Shown one piece after another: positions 36,039-48,481 of a stretch of 64,000 nucleotides of DNA. Position numbers and translations under genes: made by a program. Location: contig NC_134414.1 of assembly GCF_030867145.1 (NCBI RefSeq), positions 63,523,397-63,587,396 of the forward strand. The letters run 5' to 3'. The stretch comes from Opisthocomus hoazin (taxonomy: Eukaryota; Chordata; Aves; Opisthocomiformes; Opisthocomidae). Within the stretch, counting starts at the first letter, position 1; the number at the start of each line of letters is the position of its first letter. The notes under the pieces were generated by a model that worked only from the letters and a program-made list of their open reading frames with translations, was not told the origin of the DNA and searched no databases.

Positions 36039-37532
36039 ACAATTTATTGTCTGTGAACACCCACCCCAAACTGTCCCCATCATCTTCCCTTGTGAAGAGT
36101 CTCCCAGCCTCCAAACCCCTTTTACCCTTCCTGCTCCTCATTTTGCACTCTCAGGCCCTCACCTGGACCCCATTGCTGCAAAATGGAATTTGGTCCAGGG
36201 CAGCAACACATACCGAGGTGGCACTGGGCAATATGGCTTCGCCCGTAAAGCAACAAAAGCATCACTTGCACACTGCGGTATCTCTGAGGGCTTCCCCAGC
36301 TCTCTACTTCTCTTTGTTATTTTCCAGTGGCACCTCTAGCCTTCTCTAGCTTATTTTTTTAACACTTGTCCAAATTAGAAAAAATATATGTTACTATTGA
36401 CCTATGCAGTTATATTATTTTCTTTGTTCTTGGCACTCTCTTGAGCAACTCCCAGTAAGCAGCAGAACACGACTCAATTACTTTGTTCTTCCAGCTTTTA
36501 AACCAGGAATGCCCCCCTACCTTCTTATGCTTGGAAAGCCCTGGATTTGCTATTACTTTGATTTGTTTACACTTCCTGCTAATAGCAGGGAGGAGGAGAT
36601 TTTGAAAAGAAAAGAAAAAACATTCAAAAAAGCCCCAACAAAAAGCCAACCAGCAAAGATTTTTTGCTTCTTGCAAAGGCTGCTGGGTAAAATGCATTCA
36701 ATACAAAGGTAAGGTTACAGTACAGCAGTACGTAAACCACCTAAAATTACACAATGCATTTAATAAACTGAAACTGCAGCATGTAAACAACCTAGTCCTG
36801 CATGTCAGCATAACCTGTTGCTAGGTTACTCACTGCTTCCCTCAATGAGTTTTCCAAGAAAGAGGATATAGGCTTCTGAGAGGAACCAGAGAGAGAAGTA
36901 GGAAACAAAAGGCATATTCCCATTGAGCAATGCTATGGTACAAAATGACATGGAATCTACCTAATGACAAGGAAATAGCTTTTTAGGAAATCATTAATAA
37001 TTTTACCAGAAAGGTTAAGACTTCTTCTAAAGATGAAATTAATTGTGTTCGTTTTAGGTATTTTAGCAATTGTTTTTTATCCTGGAGACGCAGTTGTCAG
37101 GGCCCAGAGAGTGCCAACACACTCTGCAACCTCTACCTACAAATAACTTTATAACTATAGTCAGATTAATTCATTTCTTAACACAAGGTTGTGGGAAAGT
37201 TTGGAGTGTGAATTTGGGAGTAAACCCACAGATTCTCGAATGCATCCCGCAGGAACGTAGAGCATCTAGAATATTTTCAGGTCAGGCCAAAAGCAAAGCC
37301 TGTGAGCTTACAAGTGCTGCTCAGAATGGTGGGACTTTTTCCCGCTCTTGGATACACTCGTTGCTGGAATATACCCAGCTTTTTCTTTCTTTTAATTATG
37401 CATTATTCATATGTGTTGAAACATATTCCATTTGTCAGAAGCAGCTCCTGGAGATCCCAACAACTGAATGAAAGAAAATTGACAATCTACTCACAAAAAA
37501 TATTGTCTATGGCCTTCTTGTCCTTTGATAAG
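36039..37532. other. Spacer between CR1 copies, nothing recognised
   Basis: About 1.5 kb without a coding exon, RNA gene or named repeat that I can support. The short open frames on both strands look random. Confidence 0.5.
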
Positions 37533-37800
37533 ACAAGGGGGAATGGCTCTAAACTAAAGGAGGGCAGATTTAGATTAGATATTAGGAAGAAATTCTTCAC
37601 CATGAGGGTGGTGAGGCACTGGCACAGGTTGCCCAGAGAAGCTGTGGATGCTCCTCCCTGGAAGTGTTCAAGGCCAGGTTGGATGGGGCTTTGAGCAACC
37701 TGGTCTAGTGGAAGATGTCCCTGCTCATGGCAGGGTGGTTGGAACCAGACGATCTTTAAGGTCCCTTCCAACCCAAACCATTCTATGATTCTATGATTCT
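37533..37800 (+). repeat. CR1 LINE fragment with intact 3' terminus
   Basis: Contains GATTTAGATTAGATATTAGG, the GAAGTGTTCAAGGCCAGGTT segment and a 3' end CATTCTATGATTCTATGATT, i.e. the tandem octamer-like tail of avian CR1. Plus orientation. Better preserved than the neighbouring copies, so probably younger. Confidence 0.95.
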
Positions 37801-40800
37801 AGCACTGTCTTCATCAGAGAAGTAGCATCAGTAATACAGAGATTTTAAGTCTGTAATTAAATTGTCCATTTTTGGTACTGGAAGCTATCCTGCAAAGAGT
37901 GAACAAAAAGACTCACTTTGTAGCAGCTCTAGGCAGAAAACGTCTTTGATATCTACATCTGAAGTAATGTTTTAAAGAGCAGTAATGCAGGGAGACAGGT
38001 CCTTTTTCTTCAGTAGGATGTTTTACCTTCTTCTTCATCTCTGCTCCCTCCTTCTCTCACGACATGGGAATCAAATTGCCGTCTCAGCCTCCTGCCTGAA
38101 ATCCTGTTGTTGAGAGAAGGTTGCGGTGGAAAGAAAAATTAAGGGTATAACACATGATTGAGCTCCTGCAGTCTCCAGTTCTTCTGGTAAGCATGGCTGT
38201 TATGTATGGAAAAGGTAACGATCACACATCCTACGTCTTAGGTTTACAGCTGTTTAAAAAAACCCCGACAAATATTGAACTGAAAAGTGAATCAAATTCT
38301 GCCACTCATAATTCACTTACTGTCTTGTAGTGGAAAGAGTGTCCAATTAAATAAAATATAAACACCAAATATAACCATGCAGCAGTGTATAATATTTTTT
38401 GTTCTCGCAGACATCAGGTTTCGAGAATTCTGATTATCCAGTGCTAAAAAAGACATTTGACGATACAGCTGAAGTTTCAGGAGACTTTGCAAGTTATTCA
38501 AATACTTGCAGTTAGCTATACAAAAACTAAAATTGTTTAAAAATAATATGCTGTCTAATCAAAAGTTATATCTTGACCAATATATTTAATACTTAATTTT
38601 CACTGCTCTCTTAACCATCAAAGTTTGCAGACTTTGTTGTTATTTTTCTACTGTAAATTTTCATAAGTGAGTGAGCTTTAGAAAGAGCGTTGTTATTAAT
38701 TTAGAGGGTAACAGGCCTAACGGGTTGAAAACAGGAATTCAGAATTCACAGCTTTAATTTTGTTTGCTACTGAGCCACTGACACTCCAGTGAATAACCTA
38801 AGCTTCCTACATGTTTTTCTGTCTGTAAAAACATGACAGTTATGAACCTTTGTAGATATCAATCAGATCTTCACACAGAAAATTTTCTACTTCTTTACTC
38901 TAAAAATGTTATATGATATGGTGGTACCTTGCATTCAAAATTTTCCAAGTCTTCTTATAACGAGATCATGGAGTTAGCACACTCAAATTCCTGAGATCCC
39001 ACACACGTGCTGCATGAAAATCTTTCTTTTCAAAGATTTCAGATTGCTCAACCTATACAATAGATACACTACATACATCAGAAACATTTTCTATAATGAA
39101 AACAGTCCCTCATGATGCAAAACCAGTGCAGAGCAATGTTTCCCTACAATCTACACTGGAAAGTAAAATAAATAAATAAATAATGCGCAGAATAAATTGC
39201 TCTGTTTTTTGTTTGTATGGAAACTGATACGGAACAGATTAGCCTGCAATGGTGTGTTTTTTGATATAACCAAGCAATTCTATCTGTTTGAGAGCAAAGC
39301 TGTTTAAAACACTCCTACCTAGTTAGAGGTAAAATCTCTAAAAAAAAGTAGCCTAAAGTGGAAGGGCTCGTGATTATGGAAAGGCCTTAAGACACCAGAG
39401 CATTTTAGTAACAGGCTATAAAATCATCTTCCCGAGAAAAAGCGTAGCACAAGCTACAGACACGAGTTGCTCTGCAGCAGCTGAGAAGCAGTTTGTGTAT
39501 GAGAAGTTAATCCAGGTTTATGCCTCCAAACCTGCAGATGTTCCAGATGAAGCAAGTACTAGAACAGAGCCCACTGTTATCTGTTTCAATACTAGAGTTA
39601 AACTTACGTGCTTTTAAGCTAAATTTATAGGTTAAACTTGTATATTGTTGTTAGAAAGCAGTTCTTTATTAATACCAGTTTCTAGCACATTCTCACTTTC
39701 CTTTTTACGGATGTAATATTGATCAGAAATGCTTTTTTTACCAAGCCCTGCTACTGCTGCCATAATACCTGTCTTTTGCTTATAGTAAAAAATCAAGTCT
39801 GTCCAAGCAGAAAAGGTTTATCTGTATCCTCTCCAGAAGAAACAGGAATACCCATTTTATTATGGTGTATATATCAAATAGGTTTGTGCTTTATGACGTC
39901 CTTTCTGATAAAATCAGATTGGATATTTATCACAACCTCTCTAATACTTATTGGTGTGTCCCAATAAGAGGTATCCACAGATATATTCGACCTCCTATTG
40001 AAAAAGAGTAGTTTTACTATCTTTTTGAGAACATTTTCTAAAAGTGGATGAGAAAACGTGGTCAAAGAACAAGGTATCACCCTCTTGCTCCCATATACAT
40101 TCACTTACAGTTCCTGGAGACAACGAGCAGTTCCTGGTTTTGCATAGTACTAAAACGACTGCATTTTCTTTCTGTTATCAGATAACACGAAGTCCTAATG
40201 AGGCCTCTCTGCTATAGCTGGTTTCCTGACAAATATTCACACTAAACTTTCCTTATGGTTGACTTGGGAACAGCTGACGGTGGGTATCTGCTCAAGACTT
40301 TAAATACTCCAAACAGTAACCCTTGGTGAGCTTCTCCGGAGCCCTGCAAAACCTTCCAGAAAAAGTGTCTAATTGCACTGGGTTGAAACCACAGATTTTT
40401 CATAGAGTAAACATTGCCGCCTACAGAAAAAATCCAGTATCTTCAGAAAGCTTGTACAGAGATGGATGCTGCCCCACCAAAAATCCTCAATGACACCTCA
40501 CCTTGTGGCGTGAGGTCAGGAATGAACAGGAAGACATTTCTCTGGTGCAAGACGCTCCTGGTAAGGATGGACTGAGAAGAGATTTAGGACACCATTATAG
40601 AACACATGCACAGTTCAAAATACTTGTGCCTGGCTCACCTTAAACATGGTGAGCTGAACCATGACATGGGAATGATGGCCAAGAAGATGTTGTGTCTGAT
40701 GCTGACCATGACTATTTTCTGAGCCTGACCACTGCTGACATACAATATGAAAGAGGAGCTGAATACACTGAAGGACTTTGGCTAAATGGCTTATTTGCAG

Positions 40801-41410
40801 GGAAGACGATTATTTTTCTTTGTCAGGAGACCTTACCTGAAAGAAGCTATGGTATAGACAGAACCAGGCACCAACTGCACTCGGCAGTCAAACAGCTGAA
40901 AATTAACTGGCACAAAAGTCAGGTTGAAAGGTTAGTCCTGGCAGAAGGGATATACTGCACCTGACTTATCTTTTCCCTCCTCATGATCAAACATGTATTT
41001 TTCACTCCTGCTGTTATGCAACGCAACTGTACATTATGAAACCATTGCCACATCCTCCTAACAGGCGTTGCCGCATTTTGTATCGGGGTGAAGTTGGAAT
41101 CATATGAATTGGTTTTTAAATTCTTTGGAATAGAGTGGTGCTATTTAACTTGCTATTTAAATTTAATTGTAGTAACTCAAATTTTTTTTTACAGCAGTCT
41201 GACATATTTTGTAATTGGGACAGACAGAAGGAATATAGATGATGAAACACAGCCAATCTTTTATTGAGTGGCTCAGTTCTCCTGGTGAAGAGGTGCTCAA
41301 GAATCAAGATTTCAGTAAGGGAGAAGCTAGGCCTAAGGCAAGCTCAGGAACCTGAATGATACTATAACTTAACCCAACATTTTCCCCTCTCGTATCACCA
41401 ATAAATAAAT
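37801..41410. other. Intergenic spacer, nothing firmly recognised
   Basis: AT-rich. A short ATAA microsatellite lies at about 39167-39183. The stretch 40200-41100 reads as somewhat different, possibly old repeat-derived sequence, but I cannot name a family. Confidence 0.45.
39167..39183. repeat. (ATAA)n microsatellite
   Basis: About four ATAA units in the intergenic spacer. Confidence 0.7.
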
Positions 41411-42583
41411 CATAGAATCATAGAATAGTTTGAGTTGGAAGGGATTTTTAAAGGCCATCTAGTCCAACTGCCCTGCAGTGAGCAGGGACATCTTCAACTA
41501 GACCAGGTTGCTCAGAGCCCCGTCCAACCTGACCCTGAATGCTTTCAGGGATGGGACATCTACCACCTAACCTGGGCAACCCGTTCAAGTGTTTCACCAC
41601 GTTCATGGTAAAAAATTTCTTCCTATATCCAGCCTGGATCTACCCTCCCTTAGTTTAAAGCCATTGCTCCTTGTCCTGTCACATCAGGCCTTGCTAAAAA
41701 GTTTGTCTCCATCTTTCCTACAAGCCCCCTTTAAGTACTGAAAGGCTGCAATAAGGTCTCCACAGAGCCTTCTCTTCTCCAGGCTGAACAGCCCCAACTC
41801 TCTCACCCTTTCCTCACAGGAGAGGTGCTCCAGCCCTCAAGATCATTTTTGTGGCCTCCTCTGGCCCCGCTCCAACAGGTCCATGTCTTTCCTGTGCTGA
41901 GGGCTCCAAAGCTGGATGCAGGACTCCAGGTGGCGTCTCACCAGAGCAGAGGGGCAGAATCACCTCCTTCGACCTGCTGGCCACGGTTCTCTTGATGCAG
42001 ACCAGGATATGGTTGGCCTTCTGGGCTGCGAGTACACATTGCCGGCTCATGTCCAGCTTTTCATCCACCAGTACCCACATGTCCTTCGCGGCAGGGCTGC
42101 TCGCAATCCCTTCATCCCCCAGCCTGTATTGATACTGAGGGCTGCTCCAACCCAGATGCAGGACCTTGCACTTGGCCATGCTGAACTTCATGAGGTTCAC
42201 ACAGGCCCACTTCATGAGCTTGTCCAGGTCCCTCTGGATGGCATCCTGTCCTTCTGGCGTATCAACTACACCGGTGAGCTTGATGTCATCTGCAAACTTG
42301 CTGAGGGTGCACGCAATCCCCCTGTCTGTGTCATTGATGAAGATGTGAAAAAAAAAGATGTAAGCAGCACAGGTCCCAGTACGGACCCCTGAGGGACACC
42401 ACTTGTCACCGGCATCCATTTGGACATTGAGCCATTGACTGCTACCCTCTGGCTGCGACTTTCCAATCAATTCCTCATCCACTGAACACTCCACCAATCA
42501 AATCCATCTCTGTCCAATTTAGAGAGAAGGATGTTGTGGGGCACCATGTCAAAGGCCTTACAGAATTCCAGATAGATGACACC
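41411..42583 (-). repeat. CR1 LINE, about 1.17 kb, with reverse-transcriptase remnant
   Basis: Minus-oriented CR1, 3' end at 41411 (ATAGAATCATAGAAT-type terminus in reverse). On its minus strand a 227-codon frame (42497-41814) keeps the reverse-transcriptase FADDIKLTG box followed by GQDAIQRDLDKL and the CR1 C-terminal region. The 5' two thirds of a full element are absent, as is usual for 5'-truncated LINE insertions. The frame is interrupted and no intact ORF2 remains. Confidence 0.95.
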
Positions 42584-45374
42584 CGTAAATAAAATATATA
42601 TCAGTTACTGTTAAATACAGGATCTGAGATATGGTTCTATTGACAACTCTGCATATAAACTGTATACAATATGTACAAAAAGGGAAAGAACAATTCAGTT
42701 CAGGTTTTGGGCAAGAATTTGTAAGCTTCAATGGCAATATAACACATCCTTCCACAAAAGAGGGAGATCTGTTCATGTCTTAATCCACATATAGGGATAT
42801 ATCTACATAGGATAGAGTTAAACTGATGTATATTAATGTCTTAATTCAAAGGAATAAAAATTAATTAAAATAGACAAGTAGATTAAGAAAAGGGGATTAA
42901 AACAGGTTGAATTGACATACTTTCTATCAAACATTTAACTGTTTGACAAATAACTCCAATGTAATTTAATCACATGTAGGTGACCTGCAATTTGGTGAAA
43001 GAAAAAGGAAAAAAAAGCCAAAATGGAAGACTTATTAGCTGCAGGAGAACCACAGCTAAATAAATGACTTTTACATTTAAAAAGGGAAACAAAGTACATT
43101 GTGGAATTTTACACATGCTTATTAAGTTAACTCAGTTTTCAGTAGACCCCCAGACAGGTATCTGCAACTTCAGCAAGAACAGCTGTCAGCCAAGACATAG
43201 GAAAAGGTTTCAGCCTGTAGCTGTTCCCCGTGCATCATCAAATGGCTATATGAAGTTAGAACAGTTTTAAGATGACAAATTAGGACACAAGACACCCCAT
43301 GTAAGAAACTGGATTGAGGAATTCCAAGTTCTAAGGATTTCAGCCTGGGCCCTCATTTCTTTTAACAGGATTAGACAAAAGCCAACATTTGTGCTGCATG
43401 GACCAGTTTAACTGCCTTGTAGAAGCTGATATGTACCAGCCAAAACTGAGATAAAGTAACTTTCTTGCTGCTACCTGAAAGGTGGAGGCAGAGGAAAGGA
43501 ATGAGACTGAAGTTCTAGGTCATTCATACAAGACACTGTTCTCCTAAACACGCATCCCAGGCATTTCTTCACTTACAAGCATTTAGAGTAATCGCTTCAA
43601 ATGCTGGAAATATTAGCATATAATTGCTTGTCAGCTGCTTCACCAGTGCTTGCAGTACAAGCTTCTGCTGTGACTAACTGGCTGAAATCTGCTAGCTGAA
43701 CACAAGTCTTTTGATAAGTAACAACACGCAGTCCTGGATGAAGACCCAGTCAACAATCAGGCCACTTCCTCAAATTATCATGTTAAAGACTGCATGCACC
43801 TGTTTTTCCAGAATGTTGTTATAAAATAGCCATGAAATGGAACAAGTTAATAATAAGTAACATTAGTTTAAGACAGCTAATAGTTTCATAGTATTTTTCC
43901 AATTTTGGCTTCAGCATTTAGACCTAAGCAAAACCATTAGCTCTGAAATAATGCACACAGCCTGAGCTTTATGCCACAGGTGACCTATATCTGTAATAAA
44001 GAAGTAATTAAATACATAACATCCCCTTACTGTACAGAATATCTGACAGAAGACACCCAGACCTTTGGAATTCCTTGGTAGTGTTCAATGTAGCGGTTAA
44101 TGGGGATTAAGCACCCGATTTGAATTTCTAATCTGAATTTGCCTGGCTTTAGCATTCAATCTCTGTTATGCCTGCCTTAACTACATTAAAAAAGCCTCAC
44201 AGCATCCGCTATGCTCTTTGACAAGACTTCTTTTGTATCGTACACCCCTTCTTGATTTTCTACGTAAGTCAAAACACTCTCCACAAGATCTCCTGCCAGA
44301 TAAGATTTTCCTCTATTCCTTGAACTTGGGTTTTTGTGACTCTTGTATAAATTCTTCAGTAGAACATTTTAAAACCTTAGCCCCAGTGTCCACCCAGTAG
44401 CAGAGTGGTTGCAGAGTGGTTTCACCGGTGCTGTAGGGCAGGGGGTAAAACCACCAGGATACATTCTGTTTGCATCCACTTGCTGCATTAGTCCTCTTTA
44501 CCACAGAATTACATTAGGAGTTTGCTTACGGGAAGCTTTAGGTTCAGAACAATCCTTAAATCCTTCTCACTGGTGCTATTTTCCAAAAGACAATGTGTAC
44601 ATTTAATTTCAATTTCTTTTTCCTGGAAGTATGACTTTGTAGGTGATGCTATGACTTAAAGGTCCTAGTTTGGAGCAACTGAAATCAGAGGGATTGACCT
44701 TTGTTTTCATGCAATTTAAATTGGCAGGGTTTTTAAAATTTGTTTCTGGAATACCAGTGAAAATGTTGAATAGTACCACTACGACACCAATACTTTGGGA
44801 AAGTCTTCTAGAAAGCATCTCCATTTGATTTTCCAACAGTGGTCTCTAAAAGCATTTGCCTGGCTGCATGTCAGCATCTGGACACACACTCTGTTGTAAC
44901 AGCCCACTCATATCCAACTCTCATGTGGTGCTGCGGGGAGCTGGAACAGAAACATTCAGATTGGTTTGAATGAAATACGAGTGGGAATTATTTCTGTGAA
45001 AGCACGAGCAGCAGCGTGTGTTGAAGGCACAGCATGAATTGATAACCGAGGACGTGATTAACGGCAATTAAACCAGTAAACACCGAGGAATGTGCTGTTG
45101 ACATGAAGCCCAGAAGGCCTGAGCTCCAATAAGGCCACAGCAGGATGACTTGTCAGCAGAAGACCTCAGCTCTGATAACGGGAGGATGGCAGTGGGGCGG
45201 CAGCACACCCTGCGTGCCGCTCCGCTGCTTGCTCTCCCAGCCATAAATACACCCGAATGAGGAAACATGGACAACAGGGAGCAACCTTCCCTATGGTTTA
45301 TGGGGGATGAGGTAAGCAAGATTACGATGGAAAATCACGTTGTAATAAGTGAGGGATATAAACGCCTGGATGAT
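42584..45374. other. Intergenic spacer, nothing recognised
   Basis: AT-rich, 2.8 kb. I see no conserved exon and no CR1 or LTR landmark. Confidence 0.5.
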
Positions 45375-45970
45375 TGTTGTGGTTTAGCCCCAGATGGCAG
45401 CTCAGCCCCTACCCAGTGGGATGGGGGAGAGAATTGGAAGAGTAAGAGCGCAGTAATTTGGGGGCTGAGATAAAGATAATTTAGTAATTGAAACAAAACC
45501 TGAACCCAAACAACCCACTGCCCCACCCCCTTCAGAAAAAAAAATAAAAGAAAAATTAAACAAAGATTAAAAAAAAAATCCAAACCCAACAAAACCAAGT
45601 GCTGCCAAAAGCCTAATTGCTCACCACTAACCGATGCCCAGCCAGTCCCCAAGCAACTGCTGCCCTGGCCAAGCTCCCTCCCCCCCAGTTTTATTGCTGA
45701 GCACAGTATTAAACAGTCTGGGATGTCCCCCTGGTCTGCTGGGGTCAGCTGTCCCAGCTGTGTCCCCTCACAGCTTCCCGTGCACCCCCAGGCTGCTCGC
45801 CGGCAGGACGGTGTGAGGAGCAGAAAAGGCCTTGACGCTGTGTAAGCACTGCTCAGCAACAGCTAAAACATCCCTGTGTTATCAACACTGTTTTCAGCAC
45901 AAATCCAAAACACAGCACCGTACCTGCTACTATGAAGAAAATTAACTCTATCCCAGCCAAAACCAACACA
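45375..45970 (-). mobile_element. Solo LTR of an avian endogenous retrovirus (about 596 bp)
   Basis: Read on the minus strand it begins TGTGTTGGTTTTGGCTGG and ends GGGGCTAAACCACAACA, so it has TG...CA termini. U3-like content includes GATAGAGTTAATTTTCTTCA and CAGTGTTGATAACACAGGG; the end carries the CTCTCCCCCATCCCAC block. The TATA position reads CAATAAAAC instead of a TATATAAA-like box. No retroviral gene adjoins it. Immediate 5-bp flanks (ATGAT and CTGAA) do not match, so no clear target duplication survives. Family assignment (ERVL-like) is from memory. Confidence 0.8.
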
Positions 45971-47035
45971 CTGAAAAAATTTTCCACCGCCAAGGAAGAC
46001 TCCAAGTGACATGGCATTTACTCAAGGGCCAACATTCCTTGTCTTCCATTGGGATCTCCAGCATGCCCGGCCTTGCTGCTTGGACACGGGCTTCTTAGTG
46101 CTCGTGAGCATGTGGGTGGGAGAATCTAGCTGGGTGCAATCTATGAGACAGTCAACGTGAGTGACTGAGATCAGTTTTGTTTAAAATAAATATCGCCTTC
46201 CCTTTCCTTCTGGTCTTGAGTTGAATTTTGTCACATTAATTTCCTACTGCACAGAGTCAATGAACTACAAAATAGCCTCTACATTTATAGTCTCTGTGAA
46301 GAAGGAGGATAGCTGTTTGACCAGACCTATTTTCCGTATAAGCCTATTTTAGTTCTTTGTTGTTTGAATCTCATAATAGACCCCCCAGTATGGTGCTTCG
46401 CACCAGTACCATGGCAACAAGCATATCATCATCCCACACACTTTCTCTGAATATGGGGACACCATGAACATTATTCCAAAATTTCTGTGCTCTGAGATCC
46501 CTTTTGAAGGAACATTAGCAGGCCAGTGACTTTTGGTCAACTCTTACTACACGTGGTTTCAGTTTTCAGGCCTATAGATACTCAAGAACTGATAGAAATA
46601 AACTTCCCGTTGAATTATAAAGGAGCTATGAAACATCATTCTCTTCACGCAAAACCAAGGTTTTGTCACTGTTTCTAAAGATAGAACATAACCACTTTGA
46701 GCGTATCTCCACATTTTACAATTTGACCTTTGACCACCTGCTTAGTTATGAGGCTATATTGCAGCTAACAAGCATTTCAGCAAAATGCCTTAATATCTTA
46801 GTCTGTGTAAGGTAGATTTTTCCAATCAACATCTTAAATTCCTCAGAAATTTTCTGTACTTTCTATTTCCTCTTCTTTCCACTTAAATATTTGATTTTTT
46901 AAGTGTCAGTATTTCACCACTATCCTCAGTTTGTCTAACAGCAAAAACATTTCCTTTCTTGCTGTCTTTTTTTGGTCAACTTTTTTTTAAAGCTTCTCAT
47001 TTTTACCAATTTATTTAATTAACAAACTGAGCCGA
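45971..47035. other. Sequence between two LTR copies
   Basis: 1.06 kb of unremarkable AT-rich DNA. I see no gag, pol or env remnant and no primer-binding-site-like sequence at the inner edge of either LTR. It looks like ordinary spacer rather than a provirus interior. Confidence 0.55.
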
Positions 47036-47487
47036 TGTCGTTGTTTAACCCCAGCCAGCAACTAAGCACCACGCAGCCACTCGCTCACGTACACCCCCAG
47101 CCCTCACCCCTCCATGGGATGGAGAGGAGAATGGGAAAAAGTAAAAACAATTATATGCACAAAACAAGGGATGCACAAATGCAGTTGCTTACCACCTGAT
47201 GAACAACACCCAGGCCCTCCCCAGGCAGCGATGGCTGCCCCCAACCAACTCCCCCAGCTTACATACTGAGCATGACATGATACGGTATGGAATATGCCTG
47301 TCCCAGCTGTGTCCCCTCCCACCTCCCCATGCACCTGGGCAGCCCAGGCCAGCGTCAGAAGCTGAAAAATCTTTGACAGCCTAGCAACAACTGAAAACAT
47401 CAGTATGTTATTGACATTATTTTCATCCCAAATCCAAAACACAGTGCTACACCAGCTACCAGGAAGAAAATTAACTCTAACCCCAGG
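47036..47487 (-). mobile_element. Second, more degraded LTR of the same family (about 450 bp)
   Basis: Shares the CCATCCCATGGAG-type block, the CTGAGCATGACATGATA region, GACACAGCTGGGACAGGCAT, and the AATCCAAAACACAG and GAAAATTAACTCTA ends with the copy at 45375-45970, in the same orientation. It is shorter and more diverged; the right edge is approximate. The TATA position reads TATGTAAG. Confidence 0.75.
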
Positions 47488-48435
47488 ATGAGTTGTTTTT
47501 GAATAAAATGTAAATTTAATTTCAGAGTTATCTCTGCCAGTTGGTAACAAATAACGTCAAGTTTTGATTGCTGATTCCTAGACATGCACCAAAATCCAAT
47601 ATGGTAATTATTTAATTATAATAATCTATAATCCAAACCAGCTGTGTAGTGTTAGATACAATGCTTTTCTACAATCATATTGTAATAAGCATATTTTACT
47701 ATTGGCTGCGACTCATCTTCCCCCGCAGATGTGCAGGGCAAGTTAATCATCCAGTTCTGAGCTTTAACAACACAGCTCTTTGCCAACACATTGCTGCCTC
47801 GTGCTTTGCCAGCCGGTGCATTCCTTCATTTCTATTTCTGTCCCTATGGTTCAGAGTTATTGGTATCTCCAAAACAGATAACAATCAATTTTAGTGTAGA
47901 GTGTCACCTCCCCTATTTTATCTGTCTCAAGTAAACAAGTGATAAGAAAAAAAAATCCCAGTCACATAATTACTCTAGGCACATTTAAATAAATTGTTTC
48001 AAGGCTTTATTATGTATTTTTACAGTCTACTAAGCACACTGCAATGAGAAAATATTCAGCTGTTTCAAATTACGGATGCAGAAGAAGGATCCATCACTGG
48101 TGATGATGAGAGAGAAAAGTTCTAAGCAATCTGAAAGAAAAACCCCATCCTCAACAGGCTGCTGCTGAACAGACATTTTCTTTCCTGTTACAGGCCTTTT
48201 AAAAGTCTAAGTAGTTGCGTTGACAAAGCTTCCATTTCATTAGACCAATTATAAAAGCTGTTTGTCCTCTTACACGCCTTGTTATTGATTACTATGGTTA
48301 AGGTGGCTACGAAAGCTTCACTAAATGAAATATTGCTCTGGACTCGTCTCTCCCCAAGCAATGTTCAGAGTTCTCCAAGTTATGGAGTGAGCAATGGATT
48401 GAATAGTTTTGCTTAACTGAGTGTGTGTTTTGGTC

Positions 48436-48481
48436 TGTGATTTTTTTTTTGTTTGTTTTGTGGTTTTTGTTTTTTTTTTTA
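48436..48481. repeat. T/G-rich low-complexity tract
   Basis: Runs of T separated by short G-containing units, downstream of DOCK9. Confidence 0.75.

Noticed and set aside
41814-42497. 227-codon minus-strand frame as a host gene
   Set aside because: It carries the CR1 ORF2 reverse-transcriptase box and lies wholly within a CR1 copy, so it is a LINE remnant.
45375-47487. Complete provirus between the two LTRs
   Set aside because: No retroviral coding remnant or primer-binding site in the 1.06-kb interior, and the LTRs differ in length and decay.
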